A DNA stretch of 64,000 nt from Euglena gracilis (GCA_039621445.1 CP154957.1:34130843-34194842); one strand, 5' to 3'. Shown: positions 9,805-18,896, numbered from the stretch's first letter. The notes: generated by a model not told the origin, from the sequence alone. Program-made: numbers and translations.

Positions 9805-10128
9805 AAATTCCTTGCTTTCTTTGCCCCTATGGTGTCGAAAACCATGGGCGAGAAGGCTGCGGGATGGCAAGGGGATCCATCCAGCACCGTTCTCACTGAG
9901 GAGGAATTGATATCAGTGGTGTCCACGGTTGAGGAAAATCACATGCTGGCAGTCCAACGTCGGAACGTTTTGTGCCTTGGGTTTTCAACTGCGTACAGGG
10001 CAGAGGTGCTCAAAAGGTTGATGGTGGAAAGTTTCAAACCCCGCATCATTGACGGACGTAAGGCCTACGAGGTCGTTGTCGGGTCAATGAAGAACCATCA
10101 ACCGAAACTTTCAGCCACAGACAAGCAA

Positions 10129-10135
10129 CTCCTGG
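10129..10135. repeat. 7-bp TSD (CTCCTGG) of the 982-bp element
   Basis: CTCCTGG is repeated at 11118-11124. It lies in the recombinase frame as codons for Leu-Leu. Confidence 0.85.
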
Positions 10136-10283
10136 CAGGGCTGGATAGAGGTAGAGGGATAGAGGTAGAGGTAGAGGTAGAGGTAGAGGTCACCTCTACC
10201 TCTACTATCCCTCTATGTCACCTCAAGGTCAAATTTTTAAGGAAAGTGGCTTATCAAATAAAATTTATGTCGAACGAAAGCAT

Positions 10284-10560
10284 CAGGGTTGTATGGTTAA
10301 CCAAAATTCGGTTAATCGACTACGACCCCCCCAGTTAATCGACTAGTCGAGGGGGGGGTCAGTTAACCAATCGGTTAAAGGCTTTGAATATCTGGACAGG
10401 TGACATACCTTTTCTTCTCGCTAGAAAATTTTTTGGAGGAATTTTGTTCAAATGCTGTTTGAGTTTCTTTCTCTTGCAGGAGATCGGTTAATCGGTTAAC
10501 CGAGGGGGGCAGTTAATTTAATCGGTTGACCCAAAACAGTCAGTTAATTGATCAACCCTG
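10284..10560. mobile_element. Nested MITE (277 bp) with TTAACC-rich ends
   Basis: The ends are CAGGGTTG and CAACCCTG, flanked by the exact 7-bp direct repeat AAAGCAT (10277-10283 and 10561-10567). Subterminal sequence is rich in GGTTAAC, CGGTTAATCG and CGACTAGTCG palindromes. It is inserted inside the 982-bp element and is therefore younger. Confidence 0.8.
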
Positions 10561-10697
10561 AAAGCATTTTTATGGAAAAAATTAGAAATTGGCCATTCTT
10601 GTCACAAATCTCTTCTGGCAATTTTTGAAGCCACCCATCCGGATATTTTTTCTCATTCCTAACCTAAAAAAGATGGGTTGAGATGCTAATTTGCCAA

Positions 10698-10967
10698 ATA
10701 CCAACCCCCCCCTCTATTTTTTTCCGCCCTCCGGGCGGCCCGGACCCCCCTTCTGGCCAATTAGAGGGGGGGGGGACAATTAGGGGGGGGGTTACCCCTA
10801 ACCCCCCCCCTAATTGGCCACCTGGACCCCGTCCTTTACAGTCGCGAACCCCCGTAAAACACCCGAATAAAGACATTTTCCCTTGAAATGAGTAACCCCC
10901 CCCCTAATTGGCCACCTGGGCTCTGGCCAATTAGGGGGGGGGACAAATAGAGGGGGGGGGTTGGTAT
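10698..10967. mobile_element. Nested C/G-run inverted-repeat element (270 bp)
   Basis: The left end ATACCAACCCCCCCC-CTCTATTT has an exact complement AAATAGAGGGGGGGGTTGGTAT on the right. The interior repeats CCCCCCTAATTGGCCA and its complement. No TSD is evident. It lies within the 982-bp element. Confidence 0.55.
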
Positions 10968-11634
10968 GAAGCATTTGGAGCCTTTTGTGGCCCTCATTGG
11001 TGGCAGTTTATGACATTTTATGGACATAGAGGTGACATAGAGGTAGAGGTAGAGGTAGAGGTGGGTGAGATAGAGGTAGAGGACTTTGACCTCTACCTCT
11101 ACCTCTATCCAGCCCTGCTCCTGGCCAATCTTGTCATCACTGGGGACAATCCGGCAATTTGTCCGGTGCGAGCCATTGACTCCCAGTTGAACTTGTTTGA
11201 GCCATTTTGGACTGAGGACGTATTGTCCAGAGTAGACCCCCTCCAGACTGGCCAGGCTAGGATCAATATGATCCGTAACAGCAGTGACCCTTGGCTGAAC
11301 AAGTGGATCAAGCCCTTGTTCCACCGGGATCAACCTGGTATTTTCACGACCAGCCACACTTGGCGTTTTTGGAATGCGAAATCTCCAAGCGTATTCACCC
11401 AATATTTTGGAGGAAATTTCGTCCTGGATTTCCAGGAAAACGATCCACTATTGTGGTTATGTACAGCATGCCATAGGCTTCGAAACGACATGCCCGCAGT
11501 GCATATCTGCACACGCAACCCGGATAGCATAAGCTTCCACCATGACGCATATGTGCGCAATTGCACAGCATTGGTTTGTGGCAAATGCCTACTGGCATGG
11601 TTCAATGTGGACAATCGGCCTGAAGGACCCCCCA

Positions 11635-11905
11635 AATGCTCAATTAAGGGGGGGGTCAAATAATGGGGGGTACATATTGCCCTCGCCCCCCCCCCCAATT
11701 GACTAATTGGTCTCCGGGGAAGGACGGACCAATTTTGAAAAAGCAGCAAAAGGGCTCAGAAAGCCTCCAAAAACGTCCGTTTCGACATTTTTTAAAATTT
11801 GCCAAATGAGAAAACTTATGACGAATCCCTCTATGCGCAAAAAATCGACCAATTTTGCACAGTTACCATGCCCCCCCCCCACATAAGACCCCCCCCCATA
11901 TAAGA
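11635..11905. mobile_element. C/G-run element interrupting the recombinase C-terminus
   Basis: Alternating G and C runs with GGGGTCAAATAATGGGG, CCAATTGACTAATTGG, ACATAAGACCCCCC and CATATAAGACCC separate the Cys/His cluster from the C-terminal recombinase box. It resembles the C/G-run elements at 37652-38047 and 43054-43194. The ends are not resolved. Confidence 0.35.
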
Positions 11906-12329
11906 CCCTTTGTCTCAATCGGCGCACCCGGTGCCTTCAGGGTCCCCTGCCTACTTGTTTCGCTCCGTGCGAAACACATCCACTTCGTTGTCCCCGCTCC
12001 CTGTCTTTGACGAGTTTTTCCGAGGCGTTGCAGCGTGGGTGACGAAGGTGATTGGCAGAAAGGTGACCTTCAAGGACCTGGCACGCCGAGCTGGGATGTC
12101 TCGACTGCTGAACTCTGGTGAACTATCCATTGCCGAATGTGCCAGGATATTTCACGTTGCCCCCCAGACATTGGCAGTCTACCATAGATCGTCCCGTGAT
12201 GTGGCCATCAAGGCATCAAGGTGTTATCCGGTGTCAAACGACCAAAGCTGGAGATGGAACCCGACGGTGAGGCGGGGACAGTGCATGGCGGGGAGGCCCC
12301 AGGCGCAGACTTTTTAATGTCCAGAACCT

Positions 12330-12900
12330 CTCCGTTGCAAGCCAAGATGGAGGAGCCGCAAGACAGGTGCCGCGACTTGCAACCTGCTTCTAAACTCAAA
12401 ACTCTCCAAATACAGGAAGAAGGGAAAAGAGCGTGCCCGCACACCTTCCCCACCGCCAATTTCTAATGACGTCATCAGGAATGGAATCGTCATTTTGACT
12501 ACTGTAAATTAGTCGTCATTTTAGGACAGCGGGATCGTCACTGACAGCCACCCCGGTCAAACGTAGGTTCTGCGTCAAACGAAAAGAAATGTGTCATACG
12601 TACCCGTGGTTTGACAGCCAGATAGTCAATGCGGGATGGAGTGATGAAGTCTGCCGACTGAACTGCACCAGGGTACCAGGCAGGATACCAGGTTCCCCCC
12701 CCCAAAAAAACAAGAAGCAAAACCCTTCCAGTCGCCCCAAAACCCGGAAACCCTTTCCACACGGAACTGTAAAGAAATGGAGTTAATTTTTGAACCTCCC
12801 CCCTCTGCCGCCCAAGAAAACAAACCCTTCACACCAAAACTGGTCCCCACCTGTGGCACCAAAAGTGTTCCCAAAACTGCCCAAGATTTGGACTTTACAC
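12330..12900. other. Unassigned stretch after the recombinase
   Basis: No repeat boundary or convincing gene is seen. Overlapping open frames of 65-100 codons exist on both strands without recognisable motifs. Confidence 0.3.
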
Positions 12901-12977
12901 AAAAGTCGTCCATGTCACCCGGACACACGGTGTGTCCGGGTTACAATGGACGATTTTTGTCTATATCCGTTGACTAA

Positions 12978-13008
12978 GAGGCCCAAGACACACACTGTGT
13001 CTCGTGGA
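12978..13008 (+). repeat. 31-bp inverted repeat flanking recombinase locus 3, left copy
   Basis: GAGGCCCAAGACACACACTG continuing to CTCGTGGA is the exact complement of 14054-14084. Related palindromes are at 12917-12944 (CCCGGACACACGG) and 13061-13139. Confidence 0.75.
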
Positions 13009-13060
13009 ACTTAGCCACGCAATGTCTACCCCGTATTTTTTTTGCGATTTTTTGTCAAAT

Positions 13061-13139
13061 TTTCAGTCCACGGGGACACACACTGTGTCTCGTGGACTGC
13101 CAGTCCACGAGACACAGTGTGTGTCCTCGTGAACTGAAA
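13061..13139. repeat. Large hairpin made of the same CACGAGACACAGTGTGTGTC motif
   Basis: Arms of about 39 bp with three mismatches run from TTTCAGTCCACG to CGTGAACTGAAA. They contain CACACTGTGTCTCGTGGACTG followed directly by its complement. It lies about 80 bases upstream of the recombinase open frame, so it could be a promoter element or a recombination site. Confidence 0.7.
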
Positions 13140-13216
13140 AAATCAAGAATTCCCACTGGTCCGACCAACAAGTGCCCCCCAATAACTTGGCCTTTCGGCA
13201 ACTTTTGGCTTAGAGC

Positions 13217-13975
13217 ATGAAGGTTTCTCGTGGACAAGTTTTACCACATTCCACTACCTGTCCTTGCAGTTTTTTCTTTCGGAAAATGAAGAAGACCGCA
13301 AACAGTGTGGACCGCATGCTGCCCCGACCCCCGAAACCAGATGAATTTGTTGCTACACTGGAAAAGTATTTGGTCGATTTGCAGAAGGGCCCTGCTGTTG
13401 ACCCAATACACGGTACGTTGTTGGCCAACGTGTTGGAAGAGAAGCCAAAAGGGACCGCAAAGGCTGAGCGTGTAGCTGTTACACGCCTGTTGGAGTTCCA
13501 GCAGGTGTGTAAACATCTGAACGCTCAGTATGAGGACCTGGATGGCTTTTTTTCCGCATGGGCTGGTTGGGTCATTGACCCCAGATATTTGTTTGATGAG
13601 GCTACCCTCATCAATCAAGCTGAGCAACAACGCCGGGCACAGTGTGGCACCACATTCAAATTCGAGACATACCTGCCTTCTACTGTCCGAGGTCATTTCA
13701 ACTCTCTCGCACGGGTGTTCACATCTGTTGACCCGGACGGCACTCTGGTTCCATCTTCCAAAAAACAGTTTCCGCAACTGAACCGCCTCATGACGTCGGC
13801 TCTGACGCGAGAGAGTTCCCGGAAAGCTGTGGGTACGGCTGCCCACCCACCTGTGGAAGTTCTTCAGGACGAGGAACTTCCTACCGTGCTAGCTTCCGTT
13901 CCGTGTCCCGACGACCATTGTTCCAAATTCGCGCCAACTGTCTCTCAGCTGTTACAGCTCACGGTTGTCCGGTGA
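13217..13975 (+). pseudogene. Tyrosine recombinase, locus 3, truncated before the catalytic domain
   Basis: This is the longest clean frame of the family (252 codons). The likely start is the ATG at 13286, where similarity to the other loci begins (MLPRPPKPDEFVATLEKY). The core-binding-like domain follows: YEDLDGFFSAWAGWV, then a conserved SSKKQFPQLNRL, then a linker ending VEVLQDEELPTVLASV, which equals LTEEELISVVSTV of locus 2b. The frame stops at 13973-13975 before the box I arginine. A neighbouring frame (CLSAVTAHGCPVTIF) may preserve a few more residues. The gene lies between 31-bp inverted repeats (12978-13008, 14054-14084), which suggests a mobile unit of about 1.1 kb. Confidence 0.6.
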
Positions 13976-14053
13976 CCATCTTTCCACTGCCATGCTGCAT
14001 TGCATTAGATGTAGAACACCTCGCATTTCTGGCAAACACCTTTTATTTTTCAG

Positions 14054-14084
14054 TCCACGAGACACAGTGTGTGTCTTGGGCCTC
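14054..14084 (-). repeat. 31-bp inverted repeat flanking recombinase locus 3, right copy
   Basis: Exact complement of 12978-13008. Confidence 0.75.
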
Positions 14085-14099
14085 AGTCCACGGATATAA

Positions 14100-14880
14100 G
14101 ATGTGGGAGGGGGGGTCAGAACAAGAACGTCAGAACAAACAAAGCCTTTTTCAAAAACTTTTTTGGCAAAACAAAACAAAAACAAGTGAAACAACCAAAG
14201 CAAAGGCGTACAGCATGCAATTTACAGCAACAGGGTCCTGTGTTTTTTTGCAAAACACCACAGGACCCTGACACCTTCACTTCATCACTCTTCTTGGTTT
14301 ATCTTCTTCTTCTTCACATTTCAACCTGTGAGCACAAGGATGACAAATGAAAGGCAACCAGCCACTGAAAAACATGACAGAATCAGAATTCAATTTGCAG
14401 AATTACAATTTGAAGGCGAATTGGGAAAAAACTGGAGCAAGAAAACACAGAATGCAAGGCCAAAATATCACCAAAACATCAGGCCAAAGCCACAGATCTG
14501 CAGCCAGTGCTCTGTTAAATGGCAGCAAAAGTTCCAAAACGGTAAAACACGACCAGAAAACCACGAGAACGCTCAGAAAATGACATAAAAACAGATCGCA
14601 CAACAGAAGACATGCCACACGAGAGGGTGGGACTCAAAATTGTCACTCAGCAGACCAAATTTTGGAAAAAATGCCACATTTTTGAAAGTGGTCCAGATGC
14701 ACTAGAAAAGACCATTACAATCATTCTTCAAAAGACACCTTCAGATGGGCACACCTGCTTCAATCTTCAAAAAATCCTGCATCATTGCATCCCTCATCTT
14801 CCAAATAGCTTGTATCTGAAGTTAGAAGAAAGATAAAACCCAATTCCAAAAGGGAAAAACAATACAACTTTACCGCTTGT
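14100..14880. other. A-rich stretch between recombinase and PHD gene
   Basis: A short inverted repeat (ACAGGGTCCTGTG at about 14228 and CCACAGGACCCTG at about 14260) is visible. Open frames are Lys/Gln-rich without motifs. No supported gene is seen. Confidence 0.35.
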
Positions 14881-14896
14881 CAGCCTTTTTTTCAAA

Positions 14897-15462
14897 ATGT
14901 CAAGTAATCTGTCACACGGTGGCGTTTGTCAGGTGAAATTTGCATTCCTGGACGTCATCGATGTGGACGATGACTGGATCGAGGACCTGATCCTGACCAA
15001 ACCATCTGCCGCTGACTGGATGACGCCCGAGGAAAGGGCAGAAGCAGAGCGACAGGTTTTTGTTCGTGAGAATAACCGAAAATGCTGCCACATTGTGCAC
15101 AGATTTGGTCGCCACGGCGCCGGAGGCGGGTACCAAAGCTGGAAGATGTCGACAAAGCGGGGTGCAGTGCGGCAACTGCCGCCCGCAACGTGGCGGCGTG
15201 GAGTCGGCAGCTAAACTGGGAGGCTCCTCCCGCGCCAGAACATTCCACCGTTAACCAACTTTTGGCAACTGTTCCGGCTCTATTTCCGTCTCCCAACGGT
15301 GACATCTTATGTCCCCGTTGTGGTGTGAAAGTTGGCTTCCCCACCACCTCCGACGTAGCTCGGTCTGTTTCCTGTATGAGTTGTGCGGACACCTACCATT
15401 TTGTGTGTGCTGACCTGCGCCGAGCTCCCAAACGTCCCTGGAAATGCCCGGGATGTTTGTGA
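14897..15462 (+). pseudogene. PHD-finger protein with one frame change
   Basis: The first frame starts at ATG 14897 and has an acidic N-terminus (DVIDVDDDWIEDLIL) and a helical segment (MTPEERAEAERQVFVREN). The homology then shifts to the second frame (to 15462), with a helical linker (AATAARNVAAWSRQLNW) and a C-terminal zinc finger: CPRC, CMSC, ADTYHFVC, WKCPGC. That is the C4HC3 spacing of a PHD finger, which usually binds histone H3 tails. The frame change lies between about 15065 and 15160 and could be an indel or a small intron. The gene sits just downstream of recombinase locus 3 on the same strand, so it may be an accessory gene of that element or a host gene. Confidence 0.6.
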
Positions 15463-15672
15463 TGCCTTTCGTGATGTGCTATTGTTCCTGGCCAACGGGC
15501 CATGAGGTGTTTGCAGCATGCGTCTGCCTACCCCCCCCCCCCACAATACGCCAACTTCCCGCCGCTGTGTTGCTTCTTGCTTCCGTTGAGCAGTATGTCC
15601 ATCGTTCCATGCACTCTAGTTATGCTGTAACCCTACAGAATATTTTTCATTTATAACATGGAACAATGAAGA

Positions 15673-15777
15673 TGTACCGTGTTTGTAACACGTGTACATT
15701 GTACGGAAAGCGTGTTTACTTTTTGGGTAACACGTACACTGCAGGAAAGCGTGTTTACTCTTTTGGTAACACATGTA
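15673..15777 (+). repeat. GTAACACGTGTACA repeat cluster, copy 2
   Basis: TGTACCGTGTTTGTAACACG and GGAAAGCGTGTTTACT are arranged as in 2600-2700. Confidence 0.6.
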
Positions 15778-15870
15778 CCCCCCCCTAAATGACCCTGTTA
15801 ATGTTGCTTCAGGACCCCCCCAAAGGGTCATCTAGGGGGGGTCATTTGAGGGGGGATACTTTTCCCACTT
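15775..15870. mobile_element. Short C/G-run inverted-repeat element
   Basis: CCCCCCCTAAATGACCC on the left faces GGGTCATCTAGGGGGGGTCATTTGAGGGGGG on the right. The TAAATGACC tag is the same as in the 6968-7538 element. Confidence 0.4.
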
Positions 15871-15904
15871 GAAAAATTGCTCTGCTCTATGACCCCCCCA
15901 TAGG

Positions 15905-15975
15905 TGTAGAAGTGGGGGGTCGGGGGGGGGGCGCCCCCCCCGAGGTTTTGGAAAGAATATTTTTTTTGCAAAGTG
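15905..15975 (+). repeat. TGTAGAAGTGGGGGGTCGGGG ... TTTTGGAAAGAA module
   Basis: A C/G palindrome between GTGTAGAA and TTTTGGAAAGAAnATTTTTTTT recurs at 18665-18740. Inverted or partial forms are at 18165-18205, 19675-19710 and 36825-36885. Confidence 0.5.
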
Positions 15976-16073
15976 TGTATTTTACTCACCGCATTCTCTG
16001 TGCCTTTTAAATTTCTCACAAAAGGTCGCAACTTTTCATTGAGCCTTTTGGCTGTTTTTGCTGTTGAATGTCG

Positions 16074-16100
16074 CTACCGTCTCGCCGCCCTTCGGGCGGC
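16074..16100 (+). repeat. UUCG-loop hairpin repeat, copy A
   Basis: CTACCGTCTC is followed by the stem GCCGCC-C-TTCG-G-GGCGGC, a cUUCGg tetraloop. Confidence 0.7.
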
Positions 16101-16267
16101 AAAACAAGTCCAAAACTCATGGGTCGGAGGGGGCAAAAATCTTTTTCCACGGGGCGGAAACAAACGGCATGTGTTTTGACATGGCTTCTAAAATTCATTT
16201 TTTCATAAACACACCATTCCTGTTGACAAATTTGGCTCTTTTTGGGGAAACCTTTTGGATAAATACA

Positions 16268-16294
16268 TTACCTTCTTGCCGCCCTTCGGGCGGC
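16268..16294 (+). repeat. UUCG-loop hairpin repeat, copy B
   Basis: TTACCTTCTT is followed by GCCGCCCTTCGGGCGGC, the same stem as copy A with a diverged leader. Confidence 0.7.
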
Positions 16295-16418
16295 AATACA
16301 TTTCTTTTCTGTTCCATGCAAAATGGCTCAGAGAGCCGGTTTTTCTCACTGCCGTCTTTTTTCATATTTTGCACTCTTTTTTGAATCCCAAAACACAAAA
16401 GGCATCTACTACAAAAAA

Positions 16419-16535
16419 GGGGTGGCGGACGCCGGTTCTGTCCAAAACCCGGCGTTCCGGACGCCGGTTCCGTCCGAAGGACGGAACCGGCGTCCGGAAC
16501 GCCGGGTTTTGGACAGAACCGGCGTCCGCCACCCC
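16419..16535. repeat. Perfect 57-bp-arm palindrome with a 3-base loop
   Basis: The arms run from GGGGTGGCGGACGCC to its exact complement around the centre GTCC-GAA-GGAC. Internal motifs GACGCCGGTTCTGTCC and AACCCGGCGT recur at 17240-17370 and 25625-25745, so it is one end of a larger repeat family. Confidence 0.85.
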
Positions 16536-16639
16536 TTGTTTAAACCGGCGTTTTAGAGACGCCGGGTTCAGGACAGAACCGGCGTCCCCACCCTTCGGTC
16601 AAAGGACACTCCCAGGACCAATCTCCGACCACTTATCTG

Positions 16640-17223
16640 CAATGTCATGCCACTTTGCATTTCACCAAATTCCGGCGATCGCGAGGGTATTTTTGGCTGT
16701 GTCGATCGTCCTGGTACAAAGTCACCCCTCATCGAAAGCTCTTTTCATCAGACGACTGGCGATCACCACCAAATTCAGCCACGCCGCCTGGAGCTCTTAC
16801 TTTCTGTCACTGGGAAATCCTAATTTCACAACTCTGGTGCCCCCCGGAACCCCTCAGGTGGTTAATTCGAAGAGAAAAAACGTTTCTGTAAGGTTTATTA
16901 AGCATCGTAAACCAAAAATCACTGAAAATCACCACAAATTTCGACTCAGATTCTGGCCGATCCGACGATCGCGAGCGTATCTCGGGCTGCGTGCAACGTT
17001 AGGGTACCAAGTTACCCCTCGATCGAAAGCTCTTTTCAACAGACGACCAGCGGTGGTCATCAGATCTTTCCACGCTGCACGGTACTCTATTTCCAAATCT
17101 GGGCCAATTTTCACCAAATTTGGATATCCACCCCAGTGGTCCCCAAATTGCAAAATTCATTGTCCTAGATGGTTGAAACAGTCATACCAGCACCTCAGGG
17201 CCACTTTTGGGCACTTTTGGTGA
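16640..17223 (+). repeat. Repeat with conserved open frame (GYQVTPRSKALFNRRPAVV), two internal copies
   Basis: Two direct sub-copies (about 16671-16850 and 16961-17160) share CGATCGCGAG, TCACCCCTC.ATCGAAAGCTCTTTTCA and CAGACGAC. The second is matched inverted at 26568-26790. Both long copies keep an open frame with GYQVTPRS, ALFNRRPAVVIR, FHA, PIFTK and PPQWSPN. The frame may be conserved because it codes, or simply because the copies are young. No protein family is recognised. Confidence 0.5.
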
Positions 17224-17231
17224 CATTTTTA

Positions 17232-17370
17232 GGAATGAAAACCGGACGCCGGGTTTTGGACAAAACCGGCGTTCCTAACGCCGGGTTTTAGGACAGAACC
17301 GGCGTCCGTAAAACCCGTGGGGGGGGACGCCGGTTCTGTCCTGAACCCGGCGTCTCAAACGCCGGTTTAA
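17232..17370 (-). repeat. GCCGGTTCTGTCC / AACCCGGCGT motif cluster
   Basis: Four alternating motifs form inverted pairs and mirror the left palindrome at 16419-16535. Together they may be the two ends of one element about 0.95 kb long. Confidence 0.5.
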
Positions 17371-17379
17371 TGTTAAAAA

Positions 17380-18080
17380 TTGCCACATTTTCCCCACATT
17401 CAATGGAGGCTGGGCACGGCGGGGGGGGGGGGGGGCGGGGGGGGGGGGGGGAGGGGGTGGTGACTGAAATTTCCGGCCCCCTGAAATTTCACGAAATTTC
17501 ACAATTTTTTACTTTTCTTTCCGACCACTTTTCACGAATGTCACCACCATAGCGAGCAGGCAGCCGCTGGGGGAGGGGGGGTCCGATTGGGCCATCAAAA
17601 AATGTTCTTTGGGCTGCGCGCGGAGCATTTGCCATTTTATGTCAAAAATGGTCATTTTTGTCCATTTTTAGGCCTCAAAAGGTCGCGGGTTTTCCTTGAT
17701 TTTTTTTTGTTGGGTGGCAAAGTGAGGGGGGTCGAAGGCAGGCTTTTTTTTAAGTCACCTGACACCCCCCCCCCCCGGGGAGGGGGGGTGGGTGGGTGGG
17801 TCCAGGCCGGCCCCCTGGGGGGGGGGGGTCCCGCGCCAAAGGCGCTGGGAATACCTTTTCGGCGCGAAGCGCCGAAAATTTTTGAAAATTGCCTTTAACG
17901 AGCCCGATGTGGGGGGGTCCCCCCCTGGGGGTCCCGCGCCACCCTGGGTGGGTGGTGGGGGGCCCCCCCTCCCCCCCCCCCCGGGGGTCTTAAAAAGAAG
18001 CCTGGTCGAAGGCGGCCGCGCGGCGGCCGCGCAGGGGCCATGTGGGGGACCCCCCTGAGCGGTGCGCCTAGCCCCCAATG
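17380..18080. repeat. G/C-run-rich block with CGGCGCGAAGCGCCG palindrome
   Basis: Long G and C runs, a ProGly-like low-complexity frame on both strands and CGCGCGGCGGCCGCG blocks are present. No gene is supported. Confidence 0.4.
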
Positions 18081-18103
18081 CCATCTTTTATGGAAAAAAA
18101 GCG

Positions 18104-18130
18104 CTACCGTCTCGCCGCCCTTTGGGCGAC
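18104..18130 (+). repeat. UUCG-type hairpin repeat, copy C (TTTG loop)
   Basis: CTACCGTCTC is followed by GCCGCCC-TTTG-GGCGAC, slightly decayed in the 3' arm. Confidence 0.6.
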
Positions 18131-18302
18131 GGGGAAAAAATGGTCATAATGGGCCTTGTCAAGAATCCCCCCCCCCCCGAGAAAAAAATACTTCTACACC
18201 CCTGCCCCCCCCCTAGATGACCCCCCAGGAGGGGCATCTATGGGGGGGGGGGCCTTTAGGTGACGAAGGATCGTGGCAGACTTGTCGACCGTAAGCCGCA
18301 TG

Positions 18303-18495
18303 TTTGAAACCATGTTAAGTCCACGATGTACACCGGCCGTGAAAACCGTGTTCAGTCCACGTGTACAGCGGTGGAAAACGTGTTTGTAACACGCTTTCCG
18401 TACAATGTACACGTGTTCCAAAAGAGTAAACACGCTTTCCTGCGGTGTACACGTGTTACCAAAAGGAGTAAACACGCTTTCCGTACAATGTACCC
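18303..18495 (-). repeat. GTAACACGTGTACA repeat cluster, copy 3 (inverted)
   Basis: Reverse-complement arrangement of 2430-2760, including AGTAAACACGCTTTCC and TGTACACGTGTTACC. It ends directly at the third GC palindromic site. Confidence 0.6.
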
Positions 18496-18500
18496 CCCCC

Positions 18501-18528
18501 CAGCCGTCGGCCAGCCGTGTGCTCCCCC
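18501..18528. repeat. GC palindromic site C
   Basis: AGCCGTCGGCCAGCCGTGTG is followed by CTCCCCC, as at 7950-7980. The flank (ATTGAATTCG) is not clearly recombinase. Confidence 0.55.
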
Positions 18529-18792
18529 ATTGAATTCGAAGAAATGATAGTTCATTTCGTGCCAAGTTTGTGCTGATCGCTTCACAGTTGAAGGTATGTT
18601 CCCTGTTGTTGCTCCTGCTGTGTTCTTCTGGGGGTGTTGGGGACGCGGGGGGGACGCGGGGGGCAGGGGTGTAGAAAGTGGGGGTCGGGGGGGGGCGGCC
18701 GCCCCCCCCCCCCGGGATTTTGGAAAGAAAATTTTTTTTGGCATGAGTATGATATTTTTCTTTGCAATGATATGATCAATGGTTCAAAGGGC

Positions 18793-18820
18793 GTTACCCT
18801 CTCGGCTGCCTTCGGCAGCC
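18793..18820 (+). repeat. UUCG-loop hairpin repeat, copy D
   Basis: GTTACCCTCTC is followed by GGCTGCC-TTCG-GGCAGCC minus shared bases. The C-G pair of other copies is a T-A pair here on both arms (GCTGCC/GGCAGC). Confidence 0.7.
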
Positions 18821-18869
18821 ACCTTACCAGTTAAAATCACATTTCTAGAAAATGAAATTGCAAAATCCA

Positions 18870-18896
18870 TTACCGTCTCGGCCGCCTTTGGCGGCC
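18870..18896 (+). repeat. UUCG-type hairpin repeat, copy E (TTTG loop)
   Basis: TTACCGTCTC is followed by GGCCGCC-TTTG-GCGGCC. The stem pairs perfectly but differs from copies A and D. Confidence 0.7.

Larger units (their letters stand above)
10136..11117. mobile_element. Non-autonomous transposon with (GAGGTA)n foldback ends (982 bp)
   Basis: The ends are CAGGGCTGGATAGAGGTAGA and its complement, giving perfect terminal inverted repeats of at least 22 bp. They are flanked by the 7-bp TSD CTCCTGG. Just inside each end, GAGGTA hexamers run forward and then return as CCTCTA, so each terminus can fold on itself (10145-10217 and about 11023-11110). No transposase is encoded. Two further inverted-repeat elements sit inside (10284-10560 and 10698-10967). 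A relative with GAGGTT hexamers is at 35185-35649. CAGGG ends recall hAT and P-like families, but a 7-bp TSD does not settle the superfamily. Confidence 0.85.
9805..12317 (+). pseudogene. Tyrosine recombinase, catalytic part (locus 2b), interrupted by nested transposons
   Basis: The first piece (9805-10135) has LTEEELISVVSTVEEN and then LCLGFSTAYRAEVLKRL, the box I arginine region, then SMKNHQPKLSATDKQLLA. An element at 10136-11117 interrupts it. With one copy of the 7-bp TSD removed, the frame continues as NPAICPVRAIDSQ, a CPVRA motif common in Crypton/DIRS-type recombinases. It runs on to a Cys/His cluster (WLCTACHRLRND to LVCGKCLLAW, about 11450-11600) that may bind zinc. After a C/G-rich insertion (about 11635-11905) comes the C-terminal box: VTFKDLARRAGMSRLL, then FHVAPQTLAVYHR, where Y would be the nucleophile. 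The usual HxxR histidine appears to be replaced. The N-terminal half is missing here and lies inverted at 7982-8490. Confidence 0.65.

Noticed and set aside
10140-10215. EVEVEVEV / STSTST peptide in the 9634-10338 frame
   Set aside because: It is the GAGGTA hexamer end of an inserted transposon, not protein-coding.
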